From Caulobacteraceae bacterium (lineage in GTDB: Bacteria > Pseudomonadota > Alphaproteobacteria > Caulobacterales > Caulobacteraceae), in assembly GCA_028291305.1 (NCBI GenBank), contig JAQGII010000417.1, positions 1-12,162 of the forward strand: DNA of 12,162 bases. Reading direction: 5' to 3'. A model generated the notes under the pieces. It was not told where the DNA came from. It made no database searches and saw nothing but the letters and a program-made list of their open reading frames with translations. Made by a program: the position numbers and the translations under genes. Shown piece by piece: positions 1-8,533 of this stretch (its first letter is position 1; every line of letters starts with the position of its first letter).

Positions 1-1130
<1,130 letters not shown>

Positions 1131-1173
1131 TCAGACCCTCCGAAATGACGTGGTCCGGGCCTGGCAACGAGAG

Positions 1174-1196
1174 AAAAATTGGCGCCTGCCGGCGCC
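1174..1196 (-). terminator. Riboswitch-controlled intrinsic terminator ahead of thiC
   Basis: On the minus strand GGCGCC-GGCA-GGCGCC forms a perfect 6-bp all-GC hairpin (1196-1181), followed by AATTTTTCTC with five consecutive T (1178-1174). It starts on the last two G of riboswitch helix P1 and lies about 50 nt before the thiC GTG. That placement makes it the likely expression platform, with TPP binding favouring termination. The hairpin and T-run are seen directly; the switching role is inferred. I did not find an obvious antiterminator partner. Confidence 0.68.
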
Positions 1197-1300
1197 GTTC
1201 CCATCCCTTCGCCGGCATGACCCGGATCAGGTTCAGCGGGTCGCCGCTCCAACAGCGCGGCCTCTCAGTCCCTGTGGCGGGACACCCCGGAGAACAACGG
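1195..1300 (-). ncRNA. TPP riboswitch aptamer (thi box)
   Basis: The complement of this stretch carries the conserved TPP aptamer elements in order: GGGGTG near the 5' end, CTGAGAG (1262-1268) for the pyrimidine-sensing helix, and the block AACCTGATCCGGGTCATG followed by CCGGCGAAGGGA for the pyrophosphate-sensing helix (about 1205-1236). Outer helix P1 can be drawn as CCGTT (1300-1296) with AACGG (1199-1195). A short optional P3a arm (GCCGC...GCGGC) is present. It lies between the thiC promoter and start codon, so it senses thiamine pyrophosphate and represses thiC in cis. The assignment rests on several conserved motifs and is very firm. Confidence 0.95.
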
Positions 1301-1304
1301 GGCG

Positions 1305-1333
1305 AGAATACGGACGGGGGAGGACGGGTGCAA
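1305..1333 (-). promoter_or_regulatory. Putative thiC promoter
   Basis: On the minus strand TTGCAC (1333-1328) and TATTCT (1310-1305) are separated by exactly 17 nt. The predicted start point falls at about 1298-1300, the first base of the riboswitch P1 helix, which supports the call. Each hexamer matches the general sigma-70 consensus only partly and the match to the Caulobacter-specific consensus is poor. The site lies 20 nt beyond the stop codon of the metallopeptidase gene. Confidence 0.45.
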
Positions 1334-1353
1334 GCGCGATGCGCCCCTCGCGG

Positions 1354-2223
1354 TCACAAGCTTTCGGTCTCGAAGGTGTCGCAGGCCTCCAGCCTGCCCT
1401 GCTGCAGGCCGCGCTTGAACCAGCGCACCCGCTGGGCCGAGCTGCCGTGGGTGAAGCTGTCGGGCGCCACCCGGCCCCGCGCCGCCTTCTGCAGGGTGTC
1501 ATCGCCCACCGCCGAGGCGGCGGCCAGACCCTGGTCGACGTCGCCTTCCTCGAGGATGTGCTGGGTGGCGTTGGCGCGGTTGGCCCACACCCCGGCGTAG
1601 CAGTCGGCCTGCAGCTCGACCCGCACCGAAGCGCCGTTGGCGCCCCTCTGGCCATAGACCTGCGCGGCCTGCGCGGCTTGCTCGGTCTGGCCGAGCAGGT
1701 TCTGCACGTGATGGCCGACCTCGTGGGCGATGACATAGGCCTCGGCGAAGTCGCCCGGCGCGCCGAACCGGTCGCGCAGTTCGCGGTAGAAGCTGAGGTC
1801 GACATAGACCCGGTGGTCGGCCGCGCAATAGAAGGGCCCCATGGCCGACTGGCCCGCGCCGCAGGCGGTCTGGGTGGCGCCGTCATAGGGCACGAAGATC
1901 GGCGCCTGGTAGCGCAGGCCGCGCCTGGCGAACTCCTGGCCCCAGACGTCCTCCGTCGAGCCGACGATCTTGGCCGAGAAATGCAACAGCGGATCGTCGG
2001 GCCGCGCCGTCCCGCCGGGCTGGAAGCCGGCGGTGGAGGTCGCCGGGGCCTGGTCGGCGCCGCCCTGGCCGCCGAGGATCTCGGCCGGGTTCACGCCCAG
2101 CAGCAGGGCGATGATCACCCCGACCACGCCGAGGCCGCCGCCGCCCAGCATGATCGGCCCGCCGAAGCCGCCGCCGCGGCGGTCCTCGACATTCTCGCTT
2201 TCGCGCAGGTCGTCCAGACGCAT
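1354..2223 (-). CDS. ypfJ: Membrane-anchored neutral zinc metallopeptidase, YpfJ/KPN_02809 family
   Basis: This 289-residue protein belongs to the YpfJ family of putative neutral zinc metallopeptidases, whose physiological substrates are largely unknown. The N-terminus MRLDDLRESENVEDRR is characteristic of the family. A glycine-rich linker and one hydrophobic segment (about residues 27-43) follow and would anchor the protein in the inner membrane, with the catalytic part probably periplasmic. The zinc motif HEVGHH sits at 167-172 and the downstream ELQADCYAG (203-211) supplies a probable third ligand. ATG at 2223 is preferred because it gives the family N-terminus and has GAGGA just upstream; a TTG 15 nt earlier is the alternative. 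It lies 58 nt downstream of the Q-rich secreted protein gene and could share its transcript. Catalytic residues look intact. Confidence 0.9.
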   Translation of the reverse strand: MRLDDLRESENVEDRRGGGFGGPIMLGGGGLGVVGVIIALLLGVNPAEILGGQGGADQAPATSTAGFQPGGTARPDDPLLHFSAKIVGSTEDVWGQEFARRGLRYQAPIFVPYDGATQTACGAGQSAMGPFYCAADHRVYVDLSFYRELRDRFGAPGDFAEAYVIAHEVGHHVQNLLGQTEQAAQAAQVYGQRGANGASVRVELQADCYAGVWANRANATQHILEEGDVDQGLAAASAVGDDTLQKAARGRVAPDSFTHGSSAQRVRWFKRGLQQGRLEACDTFETESL

Positions 2224-2281
2224 GGCCGTCCTCGTCAATCGCTATCGGCCAGCCAACGCGCAGAGCGGCGGAGCCGTTGCC

Positions 2282-2632
2282 TCAGGGAATGATCGGCGGC
2301 CGGATCTGCTGGATGGCGGCGCTGTTGGACTGCAGGCGGGCGCCGAGGTCGGCGGGGTCGGCGGACGGCGCCTGCATCCGCGCGGCGTTGGTCTCGGCGG
2401 TCTGCTGGTTGATCTGCATCTGCACCTGGGAGGCCTGCATGCGCGTCGCGGGGTTGGGCTGCTGCAAGGCCTGGTTGTTCTGTAGCTGCAGCTGCTGCAG
2501 CTGCTGGCTCTGGATGTTCATCTGCTCCTGGTTGAGCATCTGCTGCGTCTGGCCCGCGACATAGGTCTGGGCCTGGGCCGCGCCGGCGGCCAGGGACAGG
2601 AATAGGGCGGAGGCGATCAGGGACTGTTTCAT
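2282..2632 (-). CDS. Small secreted glutamine-rich protein, function unknown
   Basis: I do not recognise a named family. The 116-residue product has a clear signal peptide (residues 1-21, ending AGAAQA before QTYVAG), so it is probably periplasmic or exported. About 26 of the 95 mature residues are glutamine, concentrated in residues 28-76 with runs such as QSQQLQQLQLQNNQ. This stretch is polar and probably a helical coiled coil or disordered. The tail is proline/isoleucine-rich (RPPIIP). There are no cysteines and no catalytic motif. The start is ATG at 2632; the Shine-Dalgarno sequence is weak. The gene sits 82 nt after dnaE2 and 58 nt before the metallopeptidase on the same strand, so joint transcription with the latter is possible. 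The signal peptide makes it a credible gene despite low-complexity composition. Confidence 0.7.
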   Translation of the reverse strand: MKQSLIASALFLSLAAGAAQAQTYVAGQTQQMLNQEQMNIQSQQLQQLQLQNNQALQQPNPATRMQASQVQMQINQQTAETNAARMQAPSADPADLGARLQSNSAAIQQIRPPIIP

Positions 2633-2714
2633 AGGCTACACCACAGACTGTTTCACGCACGACAGATGGGGCCGCCCCCCGCCGCGATCCAGTCGGGCCG
2701 GGCTTTTTTAAGCT

Positions 2715-5700
2715 CTAGTGGAAATCGCGCGACCGGGGCAGCACGCGCACGTCGCGCGGATGGCGATGACGCACGGCGGCGGGACGCTCCCGCGGATCGG
2801 GCGAGTTCTTGCCGGTGTCCGCCGGGATCAGGAAGGATGTCTTCGCCTCGGGCTGCGACAGCGTGGCCAGGTCGGCGCTGATATCCTCCAGGTGCTCGCC
2901 GATCAGGTGGACCACCCCTTCGGCCTGCTGCACCCGGCCCTTCACCAGCATCAGGCGCGCGCCCATCACCACCGGGCGGTATTTCACGAACAGGTCATGC
3001 CACAGCACCACATTGGCCACCCCGGTCTCGTCCTCCAGGGTGATGAAGGTGACGTTGCCGGTCCCCGGCCGCTGGCGCACCAGCACCACTCCGGCCAGGG
3101 TCACCTGCCGCCCGTCCGGCAGGCGCTCGTAGGCCTTGGCCGTGACCGCGCCGCGGGCCCTCAGCCGCTCGCGCAGGAAGCCCACGGGGTGACCCTTCAG
3201 CGACAGGCGCGTGGTTTCGTAGTCGTTGACCACCTCCTGCGACAGATGCGGACGCGGCAGGGCCTCGGGGGGCCTGCCGTCCGCCTCGTCCAGGCCGGCG
3301 GCGGCGAACAAGGGGGCTGGCGCGTCGCGCGGCAGGCCCTTGGCCGCCCACAGCCCCTCGCGCCGTGAGAGGTTCAGCGAGCCCAGGGCGTCGGCGGCGG
3401 CCAGGTGGTCGAGCGCCGCGGCGGGCAGGCCGGCGCGGGTGCGCAGGTCGTCGACCGAGGCGAACGGCGCCTGCGCGCGGGCGGCCGTCAGCGTCTGCGC
3501 CCAGGCCTCGCGGAAGCCGTCAATCTGGCGCAGGCCCAGGCGCAGGGCCAGGCGCGTTGCGCCATGCGGGGGCGGCGGCAGTTTGAACTTGTGGGGGAAA
3601 ACGGGATGGCGGCTTTCGATCGACCGGGCCAGCGCGGGCTCCAGCGTGCAGTCCCAGGCGCTGGCCCCGACATCGGGCGGCAGCACATCGACGCCGTGTT
3701 CCTTGGCGTCGCGCACCAGCTGGGCCGACGAATAGAACCCCATCGGCTGGCTGTTGAGCAGGGCGGCGCAGAACACCTCCGGGTAGAAGCATTTGAGCCA
3801 AGCCGAGACATAGACCAGCTGGGCGAAGGCCGCCGCGTGGCTTTCGGGGAAGCCGTATTCGCCGAACCCCCTGATCTGCGCGAAGCAGCTGTTGGCGAAC
3901 TGCGGATCGTAGCCCCGCGCGATCATCCGCCCGACCATCATCTCCTCGTACTGGTGGATGGTGCCCATATGGCGGAAGGTGGCCATGGCCCGGCGCAGGC
4001 CGTTGGCTTCGCCGCCGCTGAACTGCGCCGCCACCATGGCGATGCGCATGGCCTGTTCCTGGAACAGGGGCACGCCGAGGGTCTTGAACAGCACGTCCTT
4101 CAGTTCCGTCGGCGGGTATTGCGGGCCGGGCGTGGGGAAATCGATGTCGAACTTGCCGCCCCGCTTCTCGACCTCGCGCTTCTCCTTGCGCGCCTTCAGG
4201 TAGGGGTGGACCATGCCGCCCTGGATCGGCCCGGGGCGGACGATCGCCACCTCCACCACCAGGTCGTAGAACACGCGCGGCTGCAGGCGCGGCAGCATGG
4301 CCATCTGCGCCCGGCTCTCCACCTGGAAGGTCCCGACGGAGTCCGCGGCGCACAGCATGTCGTAGACCTGGGGGTCCTCCTTGGGCAGGCTGGCCAGGGT
4401 CAGCCGCTCGCCGCCCCAATGATCGGGATAGTGCCGCTCGACCAGACTAAAGCTTTTGCTGATGGCGGTCAGCATGCCGAGCGCCAGCACGTCCACCTTC
4501 ATGATGCCCAGGGCGTCGATGTCGTCCTTGTCCCACTCGATGAAGGTGCGGTCGGGCATGGCCGCATTGCCCACCGGCACGGTCTCCACCAGGGGCTCCT
4601 GGGTCAGGACGAAGCCGCCGACGTGCTGCGACAGGTGGCGGGGAAAGCCGATCAGCTCCTGGGTCAGCTCCAGGGCCAGCTTCAGGCGCGGCGACTGGCC
4701 GTCCAGGCCGGTGCGCTTGACGTGGTCGTCCTTCAGCCCGTCGCCCCACGAGCCCCAGACGGTGCCGGCCAGGGCGGCGGTGACGTCCTCGGTCAGGCCC
4801 AGGGCCTTGCCCACGTCGCGGATCGCCGAGCGCGGGCGGTAGCAGATCTGGGTGGCGCAGATGGCGGCGCGGTGGCGGCCGTAGCGCCGGTAGACGTACT
4901 GGATCACCTCCTCGCGCCGCTCATGCTCGAAATCGACGTCGATGTCGGGCGGTTCGCTGCGCTCCTCGGAGATGAACCGCTCGAACAGCACGTCCTGCTT
5001 GGTCGGGTCGACCGAGGTGATGCCCAGGAAGTAGCAGACCACCGAATTGGCCGCCGAGCCCCGCCCCTGGCACAGGATGTCCTGGCGGCGCGCCCAATGG
5101 ACGATGTCGTGCACCGTCAGGAAGTAGTGCTCGTACTTCACCTTGCGGATGAGCTTCAGCTCCTTGAGCAGGGTCTTGACGATGTCGGGCGGCGCGCCTT
5201 GCGGATAGGCCCTGCGGGCGCCGGCGATGGCCAGGTCGCGCAGGTGCCCGGTCGCGGTCTTGCCCGGGGGGACGGGCTCATCAGGATAGCGGTACTTCAG
5301 GTCGTCCAGGGTGAAACCGCAGGCCTGCACGATCTGCATCGTCCGCTCGATGGCGTCCTCGTGGCCGCGGAACAGGCGGGCCATCTCGTCCGGGTCCTTC
5401 AGGAAGCGCTCGGCGTTGGCCTCCAGCTTCAGGCCGGCCTGGTCGATCGTCAGACCGTGGCGCACGCAGGTCAGCACGTCCTGCAGCCGGCGGCGCTCGT
5501 AGTGGTGGTAGAGGACGCCGTTGCTGGCCACCATCGGGGCGCCGGTGCGCCGGGCCAGGGCCGCCAGGGCGTTCAGCCGCGCCCGGTCGTCGCCCCGGTG
5601 CAGCGGCGCGGCCAGCAGGTGGAGCTGGTCCGGCCAGGCCGCGCGCCAGGCCTTGAGCCGCGCCTCGAACGCCGCATCGATATCGGCCGGCGCGGGCGCC

Positions 5701-6098
5701 AGGGCGATCAGGCCCTCGCCCAGCCCCGCCGCCTGTTCGAAGGTCAGGATACAGTCGCCCTTGGCGATGCGCTTGCCGGCCACGACCTCGGTGTCCCTGC
5801 CGATCTCGGCCTTGCCGATGGACAGCAGCCGGCACAGCCGCCCGTAGGCCGCCCGGTCGCGCGGATAGACGATCAGTTCGGCGCCGTCGGTGAAGCGCAG
5901 CCGGCAACCGGTAAGCACCGGCAAGCCCTCCTCCTTGCCCGCCTGCCAGGCGCGCACGATCCCCGCCAGGCTGTTGCGGTCCGCCACCCCGATGGCCGCC
6001 AACCCCAGCATCCTGGCCTGCTTGACCAGCTCCACCGGATAGGAAGCCCCCTCCAGGAAACTGTAATGCGTCAGGCAGTCGAGCTCGGCGAACCTCAT
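2715..6098 (-). CDS. dnaE2: Error-prone DNA polymerase DnaE2 (ImuC)
   Basis: DnaE2 is a C-family DNA polymerase paralogous to the replicative alpha subunit; with ImuA and ImuB it performs mutagenic translesion synthesis after DNA damage. The product is 1127 residues. A PHP domain occupies about 1-200; its first motif reads LDCLTHYSFLEGAS, lacking the usual HxH metal pair, in line with absent proofreading. The catalytic aspartates are in PDIDVDF (384-390) and the KVDVLALG aspartate (D536), and the palm is intact. Helix-hairpin-helix segments lie near 880-920, an OB fold near 995-1072, and the typical tail HPRDVRVLPRSRDFH closes the protein. ATG 6098 gives the family N-terminus; a TTG 15 nt earlier is less likely. 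Its ATG overlaps the stop of a small frame upstream (ATGA). It is last in the LexA-controlled cassette and lies 271 nt after imuB. Confidence 0.97.
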   Translation of the reverse strand: MRFAELDCLTHYSFLEGASYPVELVKQARMLGLAAIGVADRNSLAGIVRAWQAGKEEGLPVLTGCRLRFTDGAELIVYPRDRAAYGRLCRLLSIGKAEIGRDTEVVAGKRIAKGDCILTFEQAAGLGEGLIALAPAPADIDAAFEARLKAWRAAWPDQLHLLAAPLHRGDDRARLNALAALARRTGAPMVASNGVLYHHYERRRLQDVLTCVRHGLTIDQAGLKLEANAERFLKDPDEMARLFRGHEDAIERTMQIVQACGFTLDDLKYRYPDEPVPPGKTATGHLRDLAIAGARRAYPQGAPPDIVKTLLKELKLIRKVKYEHYFLTVHDIVHWARRQDILCQGRGSAANSVVCYFLGITSVDPTKQDVLFERFISEERSEPPDIDVDFEHERREEVIQYVYRRYGRHRAAICATQICYRPRSAIRDVGKALGLTEDVTAALAGTVWGSWGDGLKDDHVKRTGLDGQSPRLKLALELTQELIGFPRHLSQHVGGFVLTQEPLVETVPVGNAAMPDRTFIEWDKDDIDALGIMKVDVLALGMLTAISKSFSLVERHYPDHWGGERLTLASLPKEDPQVYDMLCAADSVGTFQVESRAQMAMLPRLQPRVFYDLVVEVAIVRPGPIQGGMVHPYLKARKEKREVEKRGGKFDIDFPTPGPQYPPTELKDVLFKTLGVPLFQEQAMRIAMVAAQFSGGEANGLRRAMATFRHMGTIHQYEEMMVGRMIARGYDPQFANSCFAQIRGFGEYGFPESHAAAFAQLVYVSAWLKCFYPEVFCAALLNSQPMGFYSSAQLVRDAKEHGVDVLPPDVGASAWDCTLEPALARSIESRHPVFPHKFKLPPPPHGATRLALRLGLRQIDGFREAWAQTLTAARAQAPFASVDDLRTRAGLPAAALDHLAAADALGSLNLSRREGLWAAKGLPRDAPAPLFAAAGLDEADGRPPEALPRPHLSQEVVNDYETTRLSLKGHPVGFLRERLRARGAVTAKAYERLPDGRQVTLAGVVLVRQRPGTGNVTFITLEDETGVANVVLWHDLFVKYRPVVMGARLMLVKGRVQQAEGVVHLIGEHLEDISADLATLSQPEAKTSFLIPADTGKNSPDPRERPAAVRHRHPRDVRVLPRSRDFH

Positions 6099-6346
6099 GG
6101 GGCCGCCTTGCAAGCTTTAGAGCCGCCCTCCCCCTCGATGGGGGAGGGACCAAGGGTGGGGGTGCGTGCGCCACGTCGACGGACAGGCGCGGGAGGCGAC
6201 GCCGCCTCAAAAGCCATCTCCGGAAGCCCGGCGCATTCACCGAGCGGCGCCTGACGCCGCATGTGCAGGCCGAGCGCGCGCAGCCCCTTCCAAAGCACCT
6301 GCTCAGGCAGCGTCATTTCCCGGCGCAGTCGCCGTCCGCGTTTCAC
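6095..6346 (-). pseudogene. DUF559 endonuclease remnant / small frame bridging imuB and dnaE2
   Basis: An 83-codon minus-strand frame runs from GTG 6346 to TGA 6097-6095. Its first third (LRREMTLPEQVLW, then RRQAPLG; about 6340-6250) resembles the N-terminus of DUF559 proteins, which are restriction-endonuclease-like (PD-D/ExK) and Vsr-related. The similarity stops there: the following DFA...E.DG catalytic core is missing and is replaced by unrelated sequence with a palindromic repeat (translated as TPTLGPSPIEGEGG). I read this as a decayed or truncated gene fragment, not an active nuclease. The frame starts 23 nt after the imuB stop, has GAGGG just upstream of the GTG, and ends in ATGA shared with the dnaE2 start, so it might still be translated as a coupling device. 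Family assignment is by eye. Confidence 0.5.
6126..6148. repeat. Palindromic intergenic repeat (REP-like)
   Basis: CCCTCCCCC (6126-6134) and GGGGGAGGG (6140-6148) form a perfect 9-bp inverted repeat around a 5-nt loop (TCGAT), followed by ACCAAGGGTGGGGGTG. Palindromes of this style, often readable as TPTLGPSPIEGEGG, recur between genes in many alphaproteobacterial genomes. Only one copy is visible here, so repetitiveness is recalled knowledge and not shown by the window. It begins 28 nt before the dnaE2 start and could form a stem in the imuB-dnaE2 mRNA. Confidence 0.55.
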
Positions 6347-6369
6347 TGCGCCCTCGGCGTGACGCTCCT

Positions 6370-7947
6370 TCACGCCCACACCCCGTGGATCCACCAGTGG
6401 GGCGGCCGGTCGAGGTCCTCGCGGTTGTAGAGGCCGTCGCGGAACAGCCAGAAGCGGCGGCCGACGTCGTCTTCCACGGCATAGTAGTCGCGGGTGCGGT
6501 GGGGCCCCTGGGCGGGGGACGGGCGCCACCATTCGGGGCTGAGGCGCTCGGGGCCCTGGGCCTTGGCCACCCGGTGCGCGGCGCGGCGCCAGACGAAGCG
6601 CGAGGGCGCGCTGTCGGGCAGTTCGGCGATGGCCTCCACCGGCTCGGGGGGATCGAACAGCAGCAGGGGGCGCGGGCGGCCGGGGTCGGCGCAGATCGGC
6701 TCGGGCGGGCGCGGACCGGCCGGCAGCCAGCGCTCGGAGCGCTCGGGCAGATGGCTCTCCACCCCTTGCGGCCGGCGCACGGCGCCCTCGCCGAGCTTGG
6801 CCTCCAGCCGGTCGATCAGGCCCGCCAGCAGGTTGTCCGAAGCGGCCAGCCGCACGTCGCCTGCCAGCTCGGTCTGCGCCCCCGCCAGCGGCTCGGCGGC
6901 CAGGGCGGTCAGCATCAGGGCGTCGGCGCCGAAGCCCAGGTCGAGGGTCTCCAGTCCCTTCTCCTTAAGCAGGCGCAGCAGGTGCGCCGGGCTGCGCGAG
7001 GGGGCGCTCAGCCCCGCCTTCAGCCGCACCACCCGCCCGTCGGTGCGGAAGGCGTCCAGCGCCAGCATCCGCGCGCCCTGCCCGTCGCGCTCCAGCTGCA
7101 GCGCCAGGGCCTGGGCCAACGGCGGCAGGGCGAAGGCCACGCCGTCCCTGTCGATGATGGGTTCGGCCAGCACCTGCCAGGCGCGGTAATCCGGCGGCGG
7201 ACGCTGGGGCGTCAGCGGCTCGGCCTCCACCCCCAACGCCTGGTCCAGGCGCCGCACCAGGGCCAGGCCCTCCTGCCCGCGGAAACGGCGGGCCAGTCCG
7301 GCGCGGGGCAGGTTGTAGAGGTCGCCGATCCGCTGCAGGCCGAACCGGGCCAGCAGCCGCACCGCCGCCTCGTCCAGGCGCAGGGCCTCCACCTGCAGGT
7401 TGGCGATGGCGTCCCGCGCGCCGCCGGCCGGCGCCAGCGACATCCGCCGCTGCGAATAGCGGGCCAGGGCCCAGGCCGCGCCCGGCGTGTCGGCCAGGGC
7501 GACGCAGGCCTTGATGCCGGCCGCCTCCAGCCGGACCAGGATCTCGCGCAGCAGGGCCTCCTCGCCGCCAAACAGATGCGCCGCGCCGGTCATGTCGAGG
7601 AACAGCCCCTCGGCCCCGTCCACCGCCACCAGAGGCGAGAAGCGCTCGAACCACAGGGCCAGGGCCTCCAGGGCGCGCGCCTCCTCGGCCGGCTCGGCCG
7701 GGGCGCTGGCCAGGCCGGGCGCGATGGCGCGGGCGTCGGCGTGCGACTGGCCGCGGCGCAGGCCGAAGCGCTTGGCGGCGTCGTTGACCGCGTGCAGCGT
7801 CACGCCGCGCCCGGTGCGGTCGACCAGGACGAAGGGCTTGTCTTCGCCGGGCGGCCCGGCCTCAGGCGACGCGGCGAGCGTTGTCCTGGCCCGCCGCCAG
7901 ACCGTGATCGGCCAGTCCGGCAGCCAGACGCAAACGACCCGTCTCAT
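6370..7947 (-). CDS. imuB: ImuB, catalytically inactive Y-family polymerase homologue (mutasome adaptor)
   Basis: ImuB has a Y-family (DinB/UmuC-like) fold but acts as a hub: it binds the beta clamp and recruits DnaE2 for translesion synthesis. The 525-residue product begins MRRVVCVWLPDWPITVW, where active Y-family polymerases have the first catalytic DxD motif. The second site reads SPLVAVDGAEGLFLDMTG (104-121) in place of the active S-x-DE pair. Both changes fit a non-catalytic polymerase. The little-finger region follows, then the ImuB-specific C-terminus with RPLLLFDPPEPVEA near residues 423-436 and the conserved ending PPHWWIHGVWA. ATG 7947 lies inside imuA: the genes overlap by 86 nt in different frames, implying coupled translation. 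It is controlled by the LexA operator ahead of imuA. Confidence 0.95.
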   Translation of the reverse strand: MRRVVCVWLPDWPITVWRRARTTLAASPEAGPPGEDKPFVLVDRTGRGVTLHAVNDAAKRFGLRRGQSHADARAIAPGLASAPAEPAEEARALEALALWFERFSPLVAVDGAEGLFLDMTGAAHLFGGEEALLREILVRLEAAGIKACVALADTPGAAWALARYSQRRMSLAPAGGARDAIANLQVEALRLDEAAVRLLARFGLQRIGDLYNLPRAGLARRFRGQEGLALVRRLDQALGVEAEPLTPQRPPPDYRAWQVLAEPIIDRDGVAFALPPLAQALALQLERDGQGARMLALDAFRTDGRVVRLKAGLSAPSRSPAHLLRLLKEKGLETLDLGFGADALMLTALAAEPLAGAQTELAGDVRLAASDNLLAGLIDRLEAKLGEGAVRRPQGVESHLPERSERWLPAGPRPPEPICADPGRPRPLLLFDPPEPVEAIAELPDSAPSRFVWRRAAHRVAKAQGPERLSPEWWRPSPAQGPHRTRDYYAVEDDVGRRFWLFRDGLYNREDLDRPPHWWIHGVWA

Positions 7948-8533
7948 GATCCTGCTCCAGGGTGAAGAAACCCGTCTTGCCGTCGCGGCTGCGCGCCAGC
8001 TCGGCGGTCAGCCGCGACGGGCCGGGGGCGCGGGCGTCGAGGGGATGGACGGCGGAAGGGGCCGAGCCGATCCGCCAGCGCAGGCGCGCGGCGCTGAGGT
8101 CGCCGCAGGGCTTGGCGCGCAGGACCAGGGCTCCGGCCTGGCCGGCGCGGGCGGCGAAATCCAGCCGTCTCGTGGCGACAAAGGAGGGGGCGTCCAGCAC
8201 CCCCAGGGCGGCGGCCACGGCGCCGGACTTCAGCGTCTCCTCGAACGCCCACAGGGCCTCGGCCTCGCGCCGGGCGCGCACCAGGAGGATTCGGTCGTGC
8301 TCCAGCCCCAGTTGCCGGGCGCCCCAACCGAACAGCCGTCCGCGTTCGTTCTGGAAGGCGGAGGTGACGATCAGCGCCACCGGCCGCCTGTCGTCCTTAT
8401 CCTGCGCCGCCTGAAGCGCGCGCCAGATGGCGAAAGCGGTCGCGGAAGCCACGTCCTGCGGCTCGGCCGCCGCCACCTCCTCGAAAGAGGCCGGATCGGG
8501 AAGGACGGCGGGCATGGACAGGGCGGAGATCAT
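7862..8533 (-). CDS. imuA: ImuA, SOS mutagenesis cassette protein
   Basis: ImuA is a RecA/SulA-related accessory protein needed with ImuB and DnaE2 for damage-induced mutagenesis; its biochemical role is less clear than that of its partners. The 223-residue product shows the family pattern: an ALIVTS strand, ERGRLFGWGARQLGL (about 63-77), ILLVRARREAEALWAFEETL, then a C-terminal GKTGFFTLEQD...RLRLAAGLADHGL. No Walker A P-loop is visible, as expected for proteobacterial ImuA. ATG 8533 is the first ATG after the promoter and operator and is predicted to lie at or within a base or two of the transcription start, so the message may be leaderless; ATG 8515 is the alternative. The 3' end overlaps imuB by 86 nt. 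It is the first gene of the cassette. Confidence 0.93.
   Translation of the reverse strand: MISALSMPAVLPDPASFEEVAAAEPQDVASATAFAIWRALQAAQDKDDRRPVALIVTSAFQNERGRLFGWGARQLGLEHDRILLVRARREAEALWAFEETLKSGAVAAALGVLDAPSFVATRRLDFAARAGQAGALVLRAKPCGDLSAARLRWRIGSAPSAVHPLDARAPGPSRLTAELARSRDGKTGFFTLEQDHETGRLRLAAGLADHGLAAGQDNARRVA

Noticed and set aside
2690..2712. GGGCCGGGCTTTTTTAA on the plus strand, resembling a terminator end
   Set aside because: No adequate inverted repeat precedes the T-run and no plus-strand gene ends upstream. On the minus strand the run is A-rich and precedes, not follows, the GC stretch, so it does not serve dnaE2.
4052..4068. Perfect 17-bp palindrome CCTGTTCCTGGAACAGG resembling an operator
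   Set aside because: It lies inside the conserved LFQEQAM segment of dnaE2, does not fit the alphaproteobacterial LexA direct repeat, and is explained by the codons.
3405..6254. A 949-codon open frame on the plus strand opposite dnaE2
   Set aside because: It is the antisense shadow of a GC-rich gene: composition is His/Arg/Gly/Gln-rich with no recognisable domain, while the minus strand encodes an intact DnaE2.
6095..6532. A longer version of the imuB-dnaE2 bridging frame starting inside imuB
   Set aside because: The portion overlapping imuB is Pro/Arg-rich shadow sequence; DUF559-like residues begin only after the imuB stop.
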